A DNA stretch of 17,505 nucleotides from an uncultured Bacilli bacterium (GCA_934095965.1 CAKOKR010000026.1:1-17505); one strand, 5' to 3'; positions 1 to 7,964 are shown, counted from the first letter of the stretch. The notes: generated from the letters alone by a model not told the origin. Made by a program: numbers and translations.

Positions 1-76
1 CTGAAAGGAACTGAAAGGAACTGAAAGGAACTGAAAGGAACTGAAAGGAACTGAAAGGAACTGAAAGGAACTGAAA
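1..76. repeat. 10-bp tandem repeat array, seven perfect copies plus a partial one
   Basis: The unit CTGAAAGGAA is repeated seven times without a single change (1-70), followed by a partial copy (CTGAAA, 71-76) that runs into a hairpin. The array touches the left edge, so its true length is unknown. Because the unit is 10 bp, the plus strand meets a TGA in every frame within about three units; the minus strand (TTCCTTTCAG) has no stop in any frame. No open reading frame with a start runs through it. Perfect identity between copies suggests recent slippage-type expansion. There are no spacers, so it is not a CRISPR array. Confidence 0.95.
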
Positions 77-126
77 AACAGGTTGAATAAATTTTTGAAG
101 AATTTATTCAACCTGTTATTTTTTTT
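77..126 (+). terminator. Strong Rho-independent terminator next to the repeat array
   Basis: A perfect 17-bp stem (77-93 with 101-117) encloses a 7-nt loop (94-100), followed by an A and eight T residues (118-126). The T-run marks it as a plus-strand terminator, ending a transcript that enters from the left and includes the 10-bp repeats. On the minus strand only three T residues follow the stem, so it may also work, more weakly, as the terminator of the regulator gene whose stop lies at 132-134. Confidence 0.85.
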
Positions 127-131
127 AAAAA

Positions 132-1592
132 TTAATCTTTAATTATATATTTACCTTTATTATCCGACTTTGATGTTCCATTCCATTCTATTAATTGTAA
201 ATCTTTTAATTTGTTTAGTATTTTTATCGCAGTCGTTCTTCCCCTATTTACCATAGATGAAACTTCTTCTGCAGTAATTTCTCCCTTATCGTATATAGAT
301 ACCAACACTTCTCTTTCAGCATAATTTAATTCATTCCAAATACTTTGAATTCTTTCATCACTAATTATGCTTTCCTCTTTTCTACGCCCTCGCATAATAA
401 TATTATTATAAAGAACAAGAAGAACTGAATGATGATTAGGTTCAGAAAATACAGGATCTTTCAGAAAAAACTTTTCCATTTCACTATAAATTCTTTTAAC
501 TCCTTCATTTAATTCACGAACAATACCAAACTCAGTAAGTGTTCTAGAAATTAATGGATTTCTGGAATATCTTTCATTTTTTATATTTTCAAGAGTAACA
601 AATCCACATAATTTTCCTGGGCTACTTATTTCTAACCTATCATCATATAATTTAATCTTTACATAATCACCACTAAAATTATAATCCCTGTGTGCAACAG
701 CATTTATTAACCCTTCGTACCAAGCAACTTCCGGATATTCAGGAACTGTTTCAAAAATCCCCTTTGAATTTAAATAAGTAAACTCACGTAATTGTGATTT
801 AATAAAATCTGTTACTTGTTCAATAGTTTTATATAAACAAGAATCGAAAGTTTTATCTTTTGTAACATTCATTTCAGTTCCTAGTCTCATACTTTTACCT
901 TCAAACTTAATAACTCTAACTCTAGCAGTTGGAATGTATAAAGATGGATTTTTTCCAAACAATAACATACCAGCTTTGGTTAAATGTAAATTTCCTTTAA
1001 CTTCTTTTAAAAAACCTCTTGCTTTTAAAATTTGTTCATTAGATACATCTGTATTTAACTTTTCTTTATATAAATTAACAGCTTCTTCATCGATATCATC
1101 AATTGAAGAATCCATTAATATTTCTGATTCAAAATCACGTTCTTTTTTATCGTACTCCAAACTTCTAATTTGATCATGGGTTAATTTAATTGATGAATCA
1201 CCTTGTCTATAATATACTTCATCTTTATTATTTCTAACTAGATAATCCGACATAGCCTTAATATGAAAAAGCAAAATTTTATCTTCTTCTTTTTTAACAT
1301 TTACAACATCAATTAGCTCACATTCATAAATTGGAACAGGATGTAAAAAGTTAGAAACAACTTTCTGACATTCATTTAATTTTTTTATTCCATATTGATT
1401 AAATCCTTCAACTACACCATCATCAGAAATTCCAACAACAACAATTCCACCATTAGCATTTGCAAAAGAAGCGATTTCATTTGCTAAATCTTGCATAGAA
1501 ATCTTTGCTTTTTTTCTATCTAAATATAAACTCTCCGGACTATTTGTCAAATAATCCATAGTCAATCCTAAATCTATTTTTGATATTCCCAT
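132..1592 (-). CDS. AlbA_2 (Schlafen-type) / HATPase_c_4 ATP-binding protein with C-terminal winged helix
   Basis: Predicted DNA-binding regulator of the COG2865 type, 486 aa. The AlbA_2 domain occupies roughly residues 20-135, with the family hallmarks ESLYLDRKKA and SFANANGGIVVVGISDDG. An ATP-binding-like segment follows at about 280-390, with the NAVAHRDY motif and DDRLEISSPGKL. The last 65 residues form a winged helix-turn-helix (ITAEEVSSMVNRGRTTAIKILNKL, shown here only as the span around EEVSSM and TTAIKILNKL). The reading frame can be extended to a TTG at 1613, but that extension contains AAAGGAATAGGTG, which looks like the ribosome binding site, so the ATG at 1592 is preferred; a GTG at 1598 is the other option. 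It has its own promoter and lies downstream of the polysaccharide operon terminator, so it is probably a separate unit. The target sites are unknown; such proteins are usually annotated as transcriptional regulators, and some are found near mobile or defence genes. Confidence 0.88.
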   Translation of the reverse strand: MGISKIDLGLTMDYLTNSPESLYLDRKKAKISMQDLANEIASFANANGGIVVVGISDDGVVEGFNQYGIKKLNECQKVVSNFLHPVPIYECELIDVVNVKKEEDKILLFHIKAMSDYLVRNNKDEVYYRQGDSSIKLTHDQIRSLEYDKKERDFESEILMDSSIDDIDEEAVNLYKEKLNTDVSNEQILKARGFLKEVKGNLHLTKAGMLLFGKNPSLYIPTARVRVIKFEGKSMRLGTEMNVTKDKTFDSCLYKTIEQVTDFIKSQLREFTYLNSKGIFETVPEYPEVAWYEGLINAVAHRDYNFSGDYVKIKLYDDRLEISSPGKLCGFVTLENIKNERYSRNPLISRTLTEFGIVRELNEGVKRIYSEMEKFFLKDPVFSEPNHHSVLLVLYNNIIMRGRRKEESIISDERIQSIWNELNYAEREVLVSIYDKGEITAEEVSSMVNRGRTTAIKILNKLKDLQLIEWNGTSKSDNKGKYIIKD

Positions 1593-1625
1593 AACCACAC
1601 CTATTCCTTTCAAATTATTAATACC

Positions 1626-1643
1626 AAGTCTTAAAAATGACTT
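1626..1643. promoter_or_regulatory. Inverted repeat at the expected start of the regulator transcript
   Basis: AAGTC (1626-1630) and GACTT (1639-1643) form a perfect inverted repeat with an 8-bp A/T-rich centre. It begins about 7 bp downstream of the -10 box at 1650-1655, at the expected transcription start. It could be an operator for the AlbA_2 regulator (autoregulation) or a small leader hairpin. The arms are short and no second copy was seen, so this is tentative. Confidence 0.3.
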
Positions 1644-1649
1644 ACCAAT

Positions 1650-1678
1650 ATTATAACAAACTATTTACAATTAATCAA
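1650..1678 (-). promoter_or_regulatory. Sigma-A-type promoter of the AlbA_2 regulator gene
   Basis: On the minus strand, TTGATT (1678-1673) is followed after 17 bp by a perfect TATAAT (1655-1650). Transcription would begin near 1643, leaving a leader of about 50 nt before the ATG at 1592. The -35 box lies a few bases past the T-run of the preceding operon terminator, so termination and re-initiation are stacked in under 60 bp. Confidence 0.75.
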
Positions 1679-1681
1679 TTT

Positions 1682-1706
1682 AAAAAGCAATGAATTTCTT
1701 CATCAC
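1682..1706 (-). terminator. Rho-independent terminator of the polysaccharide operon
   Basis: On the minus strand, immediately after the 2-epimerase stop, an 8-bp stem (1706-1699 with 1694-1687) closes a GAAA tetraloop and is followed by five T residues (1686-1682). Two of the eight pairs are G-U wobbles that exist only in minus-strand RNA, which fixes the orientation. It marks the end of the long operon. Confidence 0.75.
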
Positions 1707-1707
1707 T

Positions 1708-2817
1708 TTACTGTTTATTAAAATATTCAACTATAGCATCAACAATTCTTTCACTTGCATGTCCATCACCATATGGATTAGATGCTTTACTCATTCTTTC
1801 ATATTCCTTACTATCAGTAAGAAGCTTTTTTGTTTCTTCATAAATTATATCTTCATCAGTACCAACTAATTTTAAAGTACCAGCACTAATACCTTCAGGT
1901 CTTTCTGTTGTATCTCTTAAAACTAATACTGGTTTACCTAAACTCGGAGCTTCTTCTTGAATTCCCCCACTATCAGTTAGGATAATGTAAGATTTATTTT
2001 GAAAATTATGAAAATCAAATACTTCAAGTGGTTCAATTAATTTAACTTTATCATCTCCATCAAATACTTCATTAGCAACTTCACGTACTTTTGGATTCAT
2101 ATGAATTGGATAAATAACTTTAACATCATCAAATTCATCAACAATCCTTTTTATTGCTCTAAATATGTGACGCATTGGTTCTCCCAAATTTTCTCTTCTG
2201 TGAGCAGTAAGTAAAATCATTCTCTCATCTGGTTTAATCCATTCAAGTTCTTTATGTGTATAATTTTTATCAACAGTTGTACTCATTGCATCAATAGCAG
2301 TATTTCCTGTAATATATATTTTGCTTTCATTAATATTTTCTTTTAACAAATTATTTTTACTAATTTCTGTTGGTGCAAAATACATATCACTTAACCTATC
2401 AACCATTTGTCTGTTCATTTCTTCTGGATATGGTGAATATTTATTATCAGTTCTAAGGCCTGCTTCAACGTGACCTATTGCAACTTGATTATAAAAAGCA
2501 GCTAAAGCACCAGCAAATGTTGTAGTAGTATCACCATGAACTAAGACAATATCAGGTTTAGCCTCTTTAATAACATCTTCTAAACCAGTTAATGCTCTAG
2601 TTGTAACATCGCCAAGTGTTTGACCTTGTTTCATAATATTTAAATCATAATCAGGTTTAATATCAAATGTTTCAAGAACTTGATCTAACATTTCTCTATG
2701 TTGTGCTGTTACACAAACTATACTTTCTATATTTTTTCTTTTTTCTAATTCTTTAACTAGTGGAGCCATTTTTATAGCTTCAGGTCTAGTTCCAAATATA
2801 CTCATTACTTTAATCAT
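1708..2817 (-). CDS. wecB: UDP-N-acetylglucosamine 2-epimerase (non-hydrolysing)
   Basis: Cytoplasmic enzyme interconverting UDP-GlcNAc and UDP-ManNAc, the MnaA/WecB family, 369 aa, the usual length. Motifs run in order: FGTRPEAIKMAPL at the N-terminus, HGDTTTT (D96), VEAGLRT (E118), PYPEEMNRQ (E132), LLTAHRREN (H206), and TDSGGIQEEAPSLGKPVL in the C-terminal GT-B-like domain. D96, E118, E132 and H206 match the positions of the catalytic residues described for E. coli WecB (Asp95, Glu117, Glu131, His213). The ATG is preceded by GGAGG nine bases upstream, inside the last codons of the small membrane protein gene, with only 2 bp between the genes. It is the last gene of the operon. It supplies UDP-ManNAc, a sugar of wall-teichoic-acid linkage units and of many capsules; which polymer uses it here is not shown. 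Confidence 0.96.
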   Translation of the reverse strand: MIKVMSIFGTRPEAIKMAPLVKELEKRKNIESIVCVTAQHREMLDQVLETFDIKPDYDLNIMKQGQTLGDVTTRALTGLEDVIKEAKPDIVLVHGDTTTTFAGALAAFYNQVAIGHVEAGLRTDNKYSPYPEEMNRQMVDRLSDMYFAPTEISKNNLLKENINESKIYITGNTAIDAMSTTVDKNYTHKELEWIKPDERMILLTAHRRENLGEPMRHIFRAIKRIVDEFDDVKVIYPIHMNPKVREVANEVFDGDDKVKLIEPLEVFDFHNFQNKSYIILTDSGGIQEEAPSLGKPVLVLRDTTERPEGISAGTLKLVGTDEDIIYEETKKLLTDSKEYERMSKASNPYGDGHASERIVDAIVEYFNKQ

Positions 2818-2819
2818 TT

Positions 2820-3176
2820 TTACTTACCTCCAAAAGTCATAATACAAACACCAACAATTACAATAAAAATTCCAATACCTTGTGTTATAGCCATCTTTTC
2901 TTTTAAAATCAAAACTGATTCAACAACAATTAATGTATTCACAATAGCAACAGACAATGGCATTACAATAGTTAAATTCATTTTACTAACAATTAGCATC
3001 CATAAAAGAAAACTAAATCCGTAACATAGCATTCCTAATATCATTTTTATAGAATAATTAATTGTCAATCCAAATATATTTAATGTTAAATTAGCATTCA
3101 AACTACCACTCTTAAATAAGATTAATCCAGATGATGCTAATAAAACATAACATGTAAACATAATAACTAACTTCAT
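2820..3176 (-). CDS. Small EamA/SMR-like membrane protein, candidate lipid-phosphate-sugar flippase subunit
   Basis: A 118-aa protein with about four hydrophobic segments (roughly residues 3-22, 45-63, 68-91 and 97-115) and the EamA-type C-terminal pattern ESVLILKEKMAITQGIGIF. This is half the size of a full EamA transporter, like the ArnE/ArnF and SMR-type proteins. The frame extends to an ATG at 3200, but the extension holds AGAGGAGGTAAA directly before the ATG at 3176, a near-perfect ribosome binding site, so 3176 is the start; it then begins 1 bp after the DUF2304 stop. Its position with a DPM-like GT2 and a DUF2304 gene suggests it helps carry a polyprenyl-phosphate sugar across the membrane. 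That role is inferred from context and size; a generic drug or metabolite transporter cannot be excluded. Confidence 0.85.
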   Translation of the reverse strand: MKLVIMFTCYVLLASSGLILFKSGSLNANLTLNIFGLTINYSIKMILGMLCYGFSFLLWMLIVSKMNLTIVMPLSVAIVNTLIVVESVLILKEKMAITQGIGIFIVIVGVCIMTFGGK

Positions 3177-3177
3177 T

Positions 3178-3531
3178 TTACCTCCTCTTTTCATACTCAT
3201 TTACTCTTTCCTTTAATAACGAAACTTCCTGTATCAAAGTTTTAATTTTTTCATTTTGAATTGATATACTTGTAGTAATAATAAATGAAAGATAAAAAAG
3301 AAAGAAAAAACCTAAAAGTAGCACCATATTAGAAGGTTCTGCAAATCCAACTTTTTCAGATAACTTAAATATCGTTTCCGGAAAAATTACAACAAGAGCC
3401 ATTATAAATACTAATATAATCCAAAAACAAGCATATTTAATAGTCATTTTCTTTTTTCTCATTCTACCAATTATTAAAAATAATTGAATAACCAAAAGTA
3501 CAATCAATGATATTTTTAAACTAAAATTCAT
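3178..3531 (-). CDS. DUF2304 family membrane protein
   Basis: A 117-aa protein with three predicted membrane helices (about residues 5-22, 33-51 and 67-90) and a charged, heptad-like C-terminal tail (IQEVSLLKERVNEYEKR) that should form a short cytoplasmic coiled coil. Size and layout fit DUF2304, a family of unknown biochemical function commonly encoded next to DPM-like glycosyltransferases in surface-polysaccharide loci. Its ATG overlaps the TGA of the upstream GT2 gene (ATGA), so the two are probably translationally coupled. A partner or membrane anchor of that GT2 is the simplest guess; it is inference from gene order. Confidence 0.82.
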   Translation of the reverse strand: MNFSLKISLIVLLVIQLFLIIGRMRKKKMTIKYACFWIILVFIMALVVIFPETIFKLSEKVGFAEPSNMVLLLGFFFLFYLSFIITTSISIQNEKIKTLIQEVSLLKERVNEYEKRR

Positions 3532-4244
3532 TTTCTTCTTACTCCTTTACTAAAACTTACCACTAAAATTGATAAACAAACACTAAACATATAATAAATG
3601 CTTTTTAAAGGTTTTATTGAAGAGTTTCCAAATTGTCTTTCATGCATTTCTACAGGAACTTCAATAACATTATATCCAGCCTTTATCAGTTCCGTAGTTG
3701 ATTCTGGTTCAGGGTATTCAGATGGATAATGAGTAGCAAATAACTTTATAACACTTTTATCTGCAGCTCTAAATCCACTAGTTGGATCATATATTTTTTT
3801 GCCAGTACATATTTTAATTAAAATAGATAGAATTTTTATTCCAAATCTTCTTGTACTGCTAGATTTAAACTTACTTAAATTAGCAACAAATCTTGAACCG
3901 ATAACAAAATTGGCTCCTTTTTCAATTTCTTGAATTAATACATCAATGTAATTCTCATCATGTTGACCATCTCCATCAAACTGAATAGCAATATCATAAT
4001 TATTATCTAAAGCATATTTATAACCAGTTTGAACAGCTCCCCCAATACCTAAATTTTGTATTAAATTTATTACATTAAAATTATTTTGTTTGCAAATGTC
4101 GCTAGTATTATCAATACTTCCATCGTTAACTATAACATAATCAACCTTATAAGAAGATTTTTTATTATGCAATTCAATTTTATTTATTGTATTTACAATA
4201 TTTAGTTCCTCATTATAAGCAGGAATAATAATTAATGTTTTCAT
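3528..4244 (-). CDS. DPM1/CsbB-like GT2 glycosyltransferase (polyprenyl-phosphate sugar synthase)
   Basis: A 238-aa GT2 enzyme with the GT-A hallmarks PAYNEELNI near the N-terminus, VNDGS (39-43), QNLGIGGAVQTGY (63-75) and the metal-binding FDGDGQHD (D90/D92). DPTSGFRAADKSV and RQFGNSS follow, and there is a single hydrophobic segment near 214-232. This is the dolichol/undecaprenyl-phosphate glycosyltransferase pattern, in which one sugar is moved from a nucleotide donor onto the lipid phosphate on the cytoplasmic face. The C-terminal membrane part is shorter than the two-helix tails of CsbB or GtrB; the adjoining DUF2304 protein may make up for this. It lies 28 bp downstream of galE and has a weak AAGGAAG ribosome binding site about 10 bases from the ATG. 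The sugar specificity cannot be read from the sequence. Confidence 0.9.
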   Translation of the reverse strand: MKTLIIIPAYNEELNIVNTINKIELHNKKSSYKVDYVIVNDGSIDNTSDICKQNNFNVINLIQNLGIGGAVQTGYKYALDNNYDIAIQFDGDGQHDENYIDVLIQEIEKGANFVIGSRFVANLSKFKSSSTRRFGIKILSILIKICTGKKIYDPTSGFRAADKSVIKLFATHYPSEYPEPESTTELIKAGYNVIEVPVEMHERQFGNSSIKPLKSIYYMFSVCLSILVVSFSKGVRRK

Positions 4245-4272
4245 TTATTATCACACTTCCTTCATATTTTTA

Positions 4273-5283
4273 TTAAATACTTATATTTTTTGTAAAATTA
4301 TAAGCATCTCTACACATATCTTCTAAACCTAATTCAGCTTTCCAATTAAGTTCTCTTTCTGCCTTTGATGGATCAGCATAACATGTAGCAATATCCCCAG
4401 GTCTTCTTCCAACAATCTTATAAGGAACTTCTACACCATTAGCACTTTCAAAAGCTTTAATCATTTCTAAAACACTATATCCTTTTCCAGTACCAAGATT
4501 ATAAATATGCATTCCCTTTTTATCCATACCTAATCTTTCAATTCCCTTAACATGAGCTTTTGCTAAATCAACTACATGGATATAATCTCTTACTCCAGTA
4601 CCATCTGGTGTATCATAATCATTTCCAAATACGCTTAAAATTTCCAATTCTTTTGTTGCAACTTTAGAAATAAAAGGCATTAAGTTAGCTGGAATACCAT
4701 TAGGTTCTTCTCCAATTAAACCAGATTTATGTGCTCCTACTGGATTAAAATATCTAAATATACAAATATTCCAATCATTATCTGACTTATATAAATCTTG
4801 TAATATTCCTTCACAATATAACTTACTTGTTCCATATGGATTAGTAGTTCCACCGATTTTACATTCTTCAGTAATTGGCATTATTTTAGAATCTCCATAA
4901 ACTGTTGCACTACTACTAAATACTAAAGTTTTAACATTATGATTTTTCATAACACTTAATAAAGTTAAAACACTACTAACATTATTTATATAATATTCAA
5001 TTGGTTTACTTACACTATCTCCAACAGATTTAAATGCAGCAAAATCAATAACAGCATCTATTTCATTTTCACTAAATATTTTATCAAGTAATTCTTTATC
5101 AAGCATATTACCTTCATAAAACTTAATAGACTTTCCAGTAATCTTAGTTATATTATCAAGAACACTTCTTTTACTATTACTAAAATTATCTAAACCAATA
5201 ACATTATAATTTCCATCTAACAATTCAACACAAGTATGACTTCCAATATAACCTGTGCATCCAGTAACAAATATATTTTTCAT
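4273..5283 (-). CDS. galE: UDP-glucose 4-epimerase
   Basis: NAD-dependent short-chain dehydrogenase/reductase-type epimerase, 336 aa, full length. The Rossmann motif GCTGYIG lies at 8-14, SSSATVYG at 123-130, and the catalytic pair Y150 and K154 in NPYGTSK. RYFNPVGAH and the C-terminal RRPGDIATCYADPSKA stretch are typical of GalE. It interconverts UDP-glucose and UDP-galactose (some members also the N-acetyl forms) and so makes a galactose donor for the polymer. Its ATG overlaps the TAA of the preceding gene (TAATG), with AGGTGG just upstream. No Leloir-pathway genes are nearby, so a biosynthetic role in the surface polymer is more likely than galactose catabolism. Confidence 0.95.
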   Translation of the reverse strand: MKNIFVTGCTGYIGSHTCVELLDGNYNVIGLDNFSNSKRSVLDNITKITGKSIKFYEGNMLDKELLDKIFSENEIDAVIDFAAFKSVGDSVSKPIEYYINNVSSVLTLLSVMKNHNVKTLVFSSSATVYGDSKIMPITEECKIGGTTNPYGTSKLYCEGILQDLYKSDNDWNICIFRYFNPVGAHKSGLIGEEPNGIPANLMPFISKVATKELEILSVFGNDYDTPDGTGVRDYIHVVDLAKAHVKGIERLGMDKKGMHIYNLGTGKGYSVLEMIKAFESANGVEVPYKIVGRRPGDIATCYADPSKAERELNWKAELGLEDMCRDAYNFTKNISI

Positions 5284-6674
5284 TAATCCACCTTACCTTC
5301 CTTTAAAAAAAATTCATTAATTACACCATCTAATTGTTTATTAGCTTCTATATTAATCTGTTTACTTAATAATTTACTTCGCTGTGATTTACAAAGTTCA
5401 TCAAAAGTATTAATAAAAGATTCATTATTTACTAAAGAATAATTTACTTGATAGTTTTTATAACCATAATTCTTATATAAATAATCAACTTTATTTTTAT
5501 AATGTCTGTGAATATCATATAACAAATTTAATGTTGGAACACCCAACATATTAGAAATAAGTGTTCCATGATATCTCATACTCACACATACATCTAAATT
5601 TGAAATAGTACTAAATATCTCATCAACATTATTTGTATACTCCAACACTTCAATATTTTTATCGCTTAAGCAATCAATAATTTTTTTATAATAATTAGTA
5701 TCATTATTTAAATATTCATAAAATGGTATCATAACTATTTTATAATCTTGTTTATTATCTTTAAAGTATTTTACAATAGCTTTTGTTAATTCACATAACT
5801 TATCATAGTTATTTTCATTACAAACATAAATCAAACCAACTTTTATATAAGAATCTTTCATAAAAGTTTTATTATATTTATAATAATCAAGTGAATATAC
5901 CAAATCATGAACTATTTTTATTTTATCAGTATTAATACCATATTTTTTTAAAACTTTTAAACTATTAGAATCCATCAAAGAAAAATAACTAGCATTACTT
6001 GCAACATAATTAAGCTTTCTAATGTATTCTTTATTATTAAGTTCATAACTGGAACTTAACCCATAAAGTATAACCTTCTTTTTACAAGTTATCATCCTAT
6101 GTGCTAAATTAATAAGTGTTGTACCTAATGATAACATATTACTATTTAAATTATAATCTGAATCATCAAGTAATGCACCACCACCAAATATTACAGTATC
6201 ATAATAATTTGCCAAAGTATTAATATCAATAATATTTTTAGGATAATGAATAATTTTACATTTTGGATAATTAGTAATATCAAAATTATAATTTTCAGAC
6301 ATCATTACTGTTATATCTAAAATATTATCAAAAGATGAAAGTTTATTTAGTATTGTCAGTAACATTAATTCATCCCCCAAGTTAGGAGCACCATAAAATC
6401 CAACAATTAACACTTTATTTTTTGAAACACAATTATCTAAATTTAAATATTCTAAATTAACACAATCTAAATTAGATAATAAAGAACTAATTTTATAATC
6501 CAAATTAACAATTTTTTTATCAATTTTTAATAAATCATCTTTAATATTGCTTTCAACATCTCTATATTCATTAGACAAAGAATTTATTTCTTTACTTATT
6601 TCATCTATTCTTTTTGAATACACATTAACAAAATTATTACAACTGCTTATAAATTTTTTTATTTTTCTTAACAT
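5283..6674 (-). CDS. Polysaccharide pyruvyl transferase family protein with N-terminal coiled coil
   Basis: 463 aa. Residues about 1-75 are a charged helical region with long runs of E/K/N/D, likely a coiled coil, followed by a polysaccharide pyruvyl-transferase (CsaB/WcaK-type) domain at about 87-410. That domain shows GFYGAPNLGDE (92-102), the FGGGALLDD loop, FSLMDSNSL, and the family signature SMRYHGTLISN (H369). Members add a ketal pyruvate to a sugar, giving a negative charge, though several homologues turn out to be plain glycosyltransferases or of unknown activity. The ATG at 6674 has AAAGGA 13 bases upstream, a rather long spacing. It lies 21 bp after the FAD enzyme gene and overlaps galE by one base. 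Very AT-rich, Asn/Lys-rich composition compared with galE. Confidence 0.85.
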   Translation of the reverse strand: MLRKIKKFISSCNNFVNVYSKRIDEISKEINSLSNEYRDVESNIKDDLLKIDKKIVNLDYKISSLLSNLDCVNLEYLNLDNCVSKNKVLIVGFYGAPNLGDELMLLTILNKLSSFDNILDITVMMSENYNFDITNYPKCKIIHYPKNIIDINTLANYYDTVIFGGGALLDDSDYNLNSNMLSLGTTLINLAHRMITCKKKVILYGLSSSYELNNKEYIRKLNYVASNASYFSLMDSNSLKVLKKYGINTDKIKIVHDLVYSLDYYKYNKTFMKDSYIKVGLIYVCNENNYDKLCELTKAIVKYFKDNKQDYKIVMIPFYEYLNNDTNYYKKIIDCLSDKNIEVLEYTNNVDEIFSTISNLDVCVSMRYHGTLISNMLGVPTLNLLYDIHRHYKNKVDYLYKNYGYKNYQVNYSLVNNESFINTFDELCKSQRSKLLSKQINIEANKQLDGVINEFFLKEGKVD

Positions 6675-6695
6675 AAGGATAAAACATTCCTTTCT

Positions 6696-7964
6696 TTATA
6701 TTTTTTCAGATAAATTTTTAGCTTCTAACATACAATCTTCCATTGAACAATAAGTCCATGCACCATATCTACCAATACTATAAATATTATTTTCACTTAA
6801 ATCATTCATTATTTTTCTAACTAATTTATCATTTTCTGTATCAATATGTACATATGCTGGATTCATAACAATACTTTCATGAGCAACTAATTCAAATGAA
6901 TCATCAATAACACCAACTTTTTCTAAATTCTTTAATGTCTTATTTAATTCATCATCAATTTCTTCTTTACTTATCATAGCATCCTTTGAATAACCAATTT
7001 CAATATACATACTTAACTTATCAGAATTTAATATATTGTCATAAAAACCAATTCTATAAAAATTAATAGCTTTATCTGGAAAATAAATCCAGTGTTCCAT
7101 ATTATATTTAGATTTTTTATTAAAACCTAAATTAAATACTAATACCTTATTATAAGTTAATCTATCACTAAGTTCATTATATTCTAAATTATTAGTTAAT
7201 TTTAAGAAAGTATTAAATGGTGAAGTATTAATTAAATTATCAAACGCTACAACTTCTCCATTATTAAGTTTAGCTTCATGTTTTTCTAAATCTATTTTTT
7301 CTACCATAGTATTAAGTAATATATTATCTTTATTAACATTTTCCATTAATATATCAATTATTACTTGAGCACCCCTCTTCGGATACATAAAAGTATTATT
7401 ATATGAAGTATTTTTAGAATCTTTCATATTATTAATAATAGCTTTTATATCAGCATAAGGAAAAAATCTTCCCATTGCATCTTTATCTAACTTAGTTAAA
7501 TCACAAGCATATAATTTTTCATTGTATGGTTTTAAAAACATTTCAGTAATAGATTTACCAAACTTTCCATATAACATATCTAAGAAATTATCATAAACAT
7601 CTTTTTCTTCTTTATTAAATAAATCATATAAACAATCTATGAATTTATCTTTAGATAATTCATGGATATTTGTTTGAAATGGATAATCAACTAAAGCGTT
7701 ATCAAAATAAATGTATGTTTTTTTATCTTGAGTAACAAAATCATCTTTATCTAAACTGTCAATAAATTTTTTCTTAAATCCATCTGTTTTAAAGTGAAAG
7801 AAATGTCCGGCATAATCCCAGATATAATCTTTTACATAGTGAGTATTACAATAACCACCTACTTCATTTTCTTTTTCAACAATTAAATAATCTCCATTAC
7901 AATAATTTGCATAAGTTAAACCAGATATACCGGCACCTATAATTAAATTTTTTACTTTTTTCAT
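6696..7964 (-). CDS. FAD-dependent oxidoreductase (NAD_binding_8 / HemY- or UDP-galactopyranose-mutase-like)
   Basis: 422 aa. The N-terminus has the FAD-binding dinucleotide motif IIGAGISGL (G10, G12, G15), followed by VEKENEVGGYCNT and WDYAGHFFHF, the pattern of the amine oxidase / protoporphyrinogen-oxidase-like superfamily. PYNEKLYACDL lies in the middle and IYSIGRYGAWTYCSMEDCM at the C-terminus, where the second FAD-contacting segment is expected. Members within polysaccharide clusters include UDP-galactopyranose mutase, but the sequence looks closer to the COG1232-type relatives, and the substrate is not evident. With GalE close by, a role on a galactose-derived nucleotide sugar is possible. 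A clear AGGAGG site precedes the ATG, which overlaps the TGA of the GT-C gene (ATGA). Confidence 0.8.
   Translation of the reverse strand: MKKVKNLIIGAGISGLTYANYCNGDYLIVEKENEVGGYCNTHYVKDYIWDYAGHFFHFKTDGFKKKFIDSLDKDDFVTQDKKTYIYFDNALVDYPFQTNIHELSKDKFIDCLYDLFNKEEKDVYDNFLDMLYGKFGKSITEMFLKPYNEKLYACDLTKLDKDAMGRFFPYADIKAIINNMKDSKNTSYNNTFMYPKRGAQVIIDILMENVNKDNILLNTMVEKIDLEKHEAKLNNGEVVAFDNLINTSPFNTFLKLTNNLEYNELSDRLTYNKVLVFNLGFNKKSKYNMEHWIYFPDKAINFYRIGFYDNILNSDKLSMYIEIGYSKDAMISKEEIDDELNKTLKNLEKVGVIDDSFELVAHESIVMNPAYVHIDTENDKLVRKIMNDLSENNIYSIGRYGAWTYCSMEDCMLEAKNLSEKI

Noticed and set aside
1..76. CRISPR array
   Set aside because: The 10-bp units are directly contiguous, with no spacers, and no cas-like gene is in the window.
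934..1173. Plus-strand open frame of 79 codons
   Set aside because: It lies wholly inside the well-supported AlbA_2 regulator gene on the other strand, has no good ribosome binding site and resembles no protein family.
3528..3531. Mycoplasma code with TGA as tryptophan
   Set aside because: TGA forms ATGA overlaps with well-placed starts here and at 7961-7964, and it ends three other full-length proteins; tryptophans are encoded by TGG.
6547..6753. Plus-strand open frame of 68 codons
   Set aside because: It is antisense to the start of the pyruvyl-transferase-like gene and the end of the FAD enzyme gene and shows only low-complexity hydrophobic sequence.
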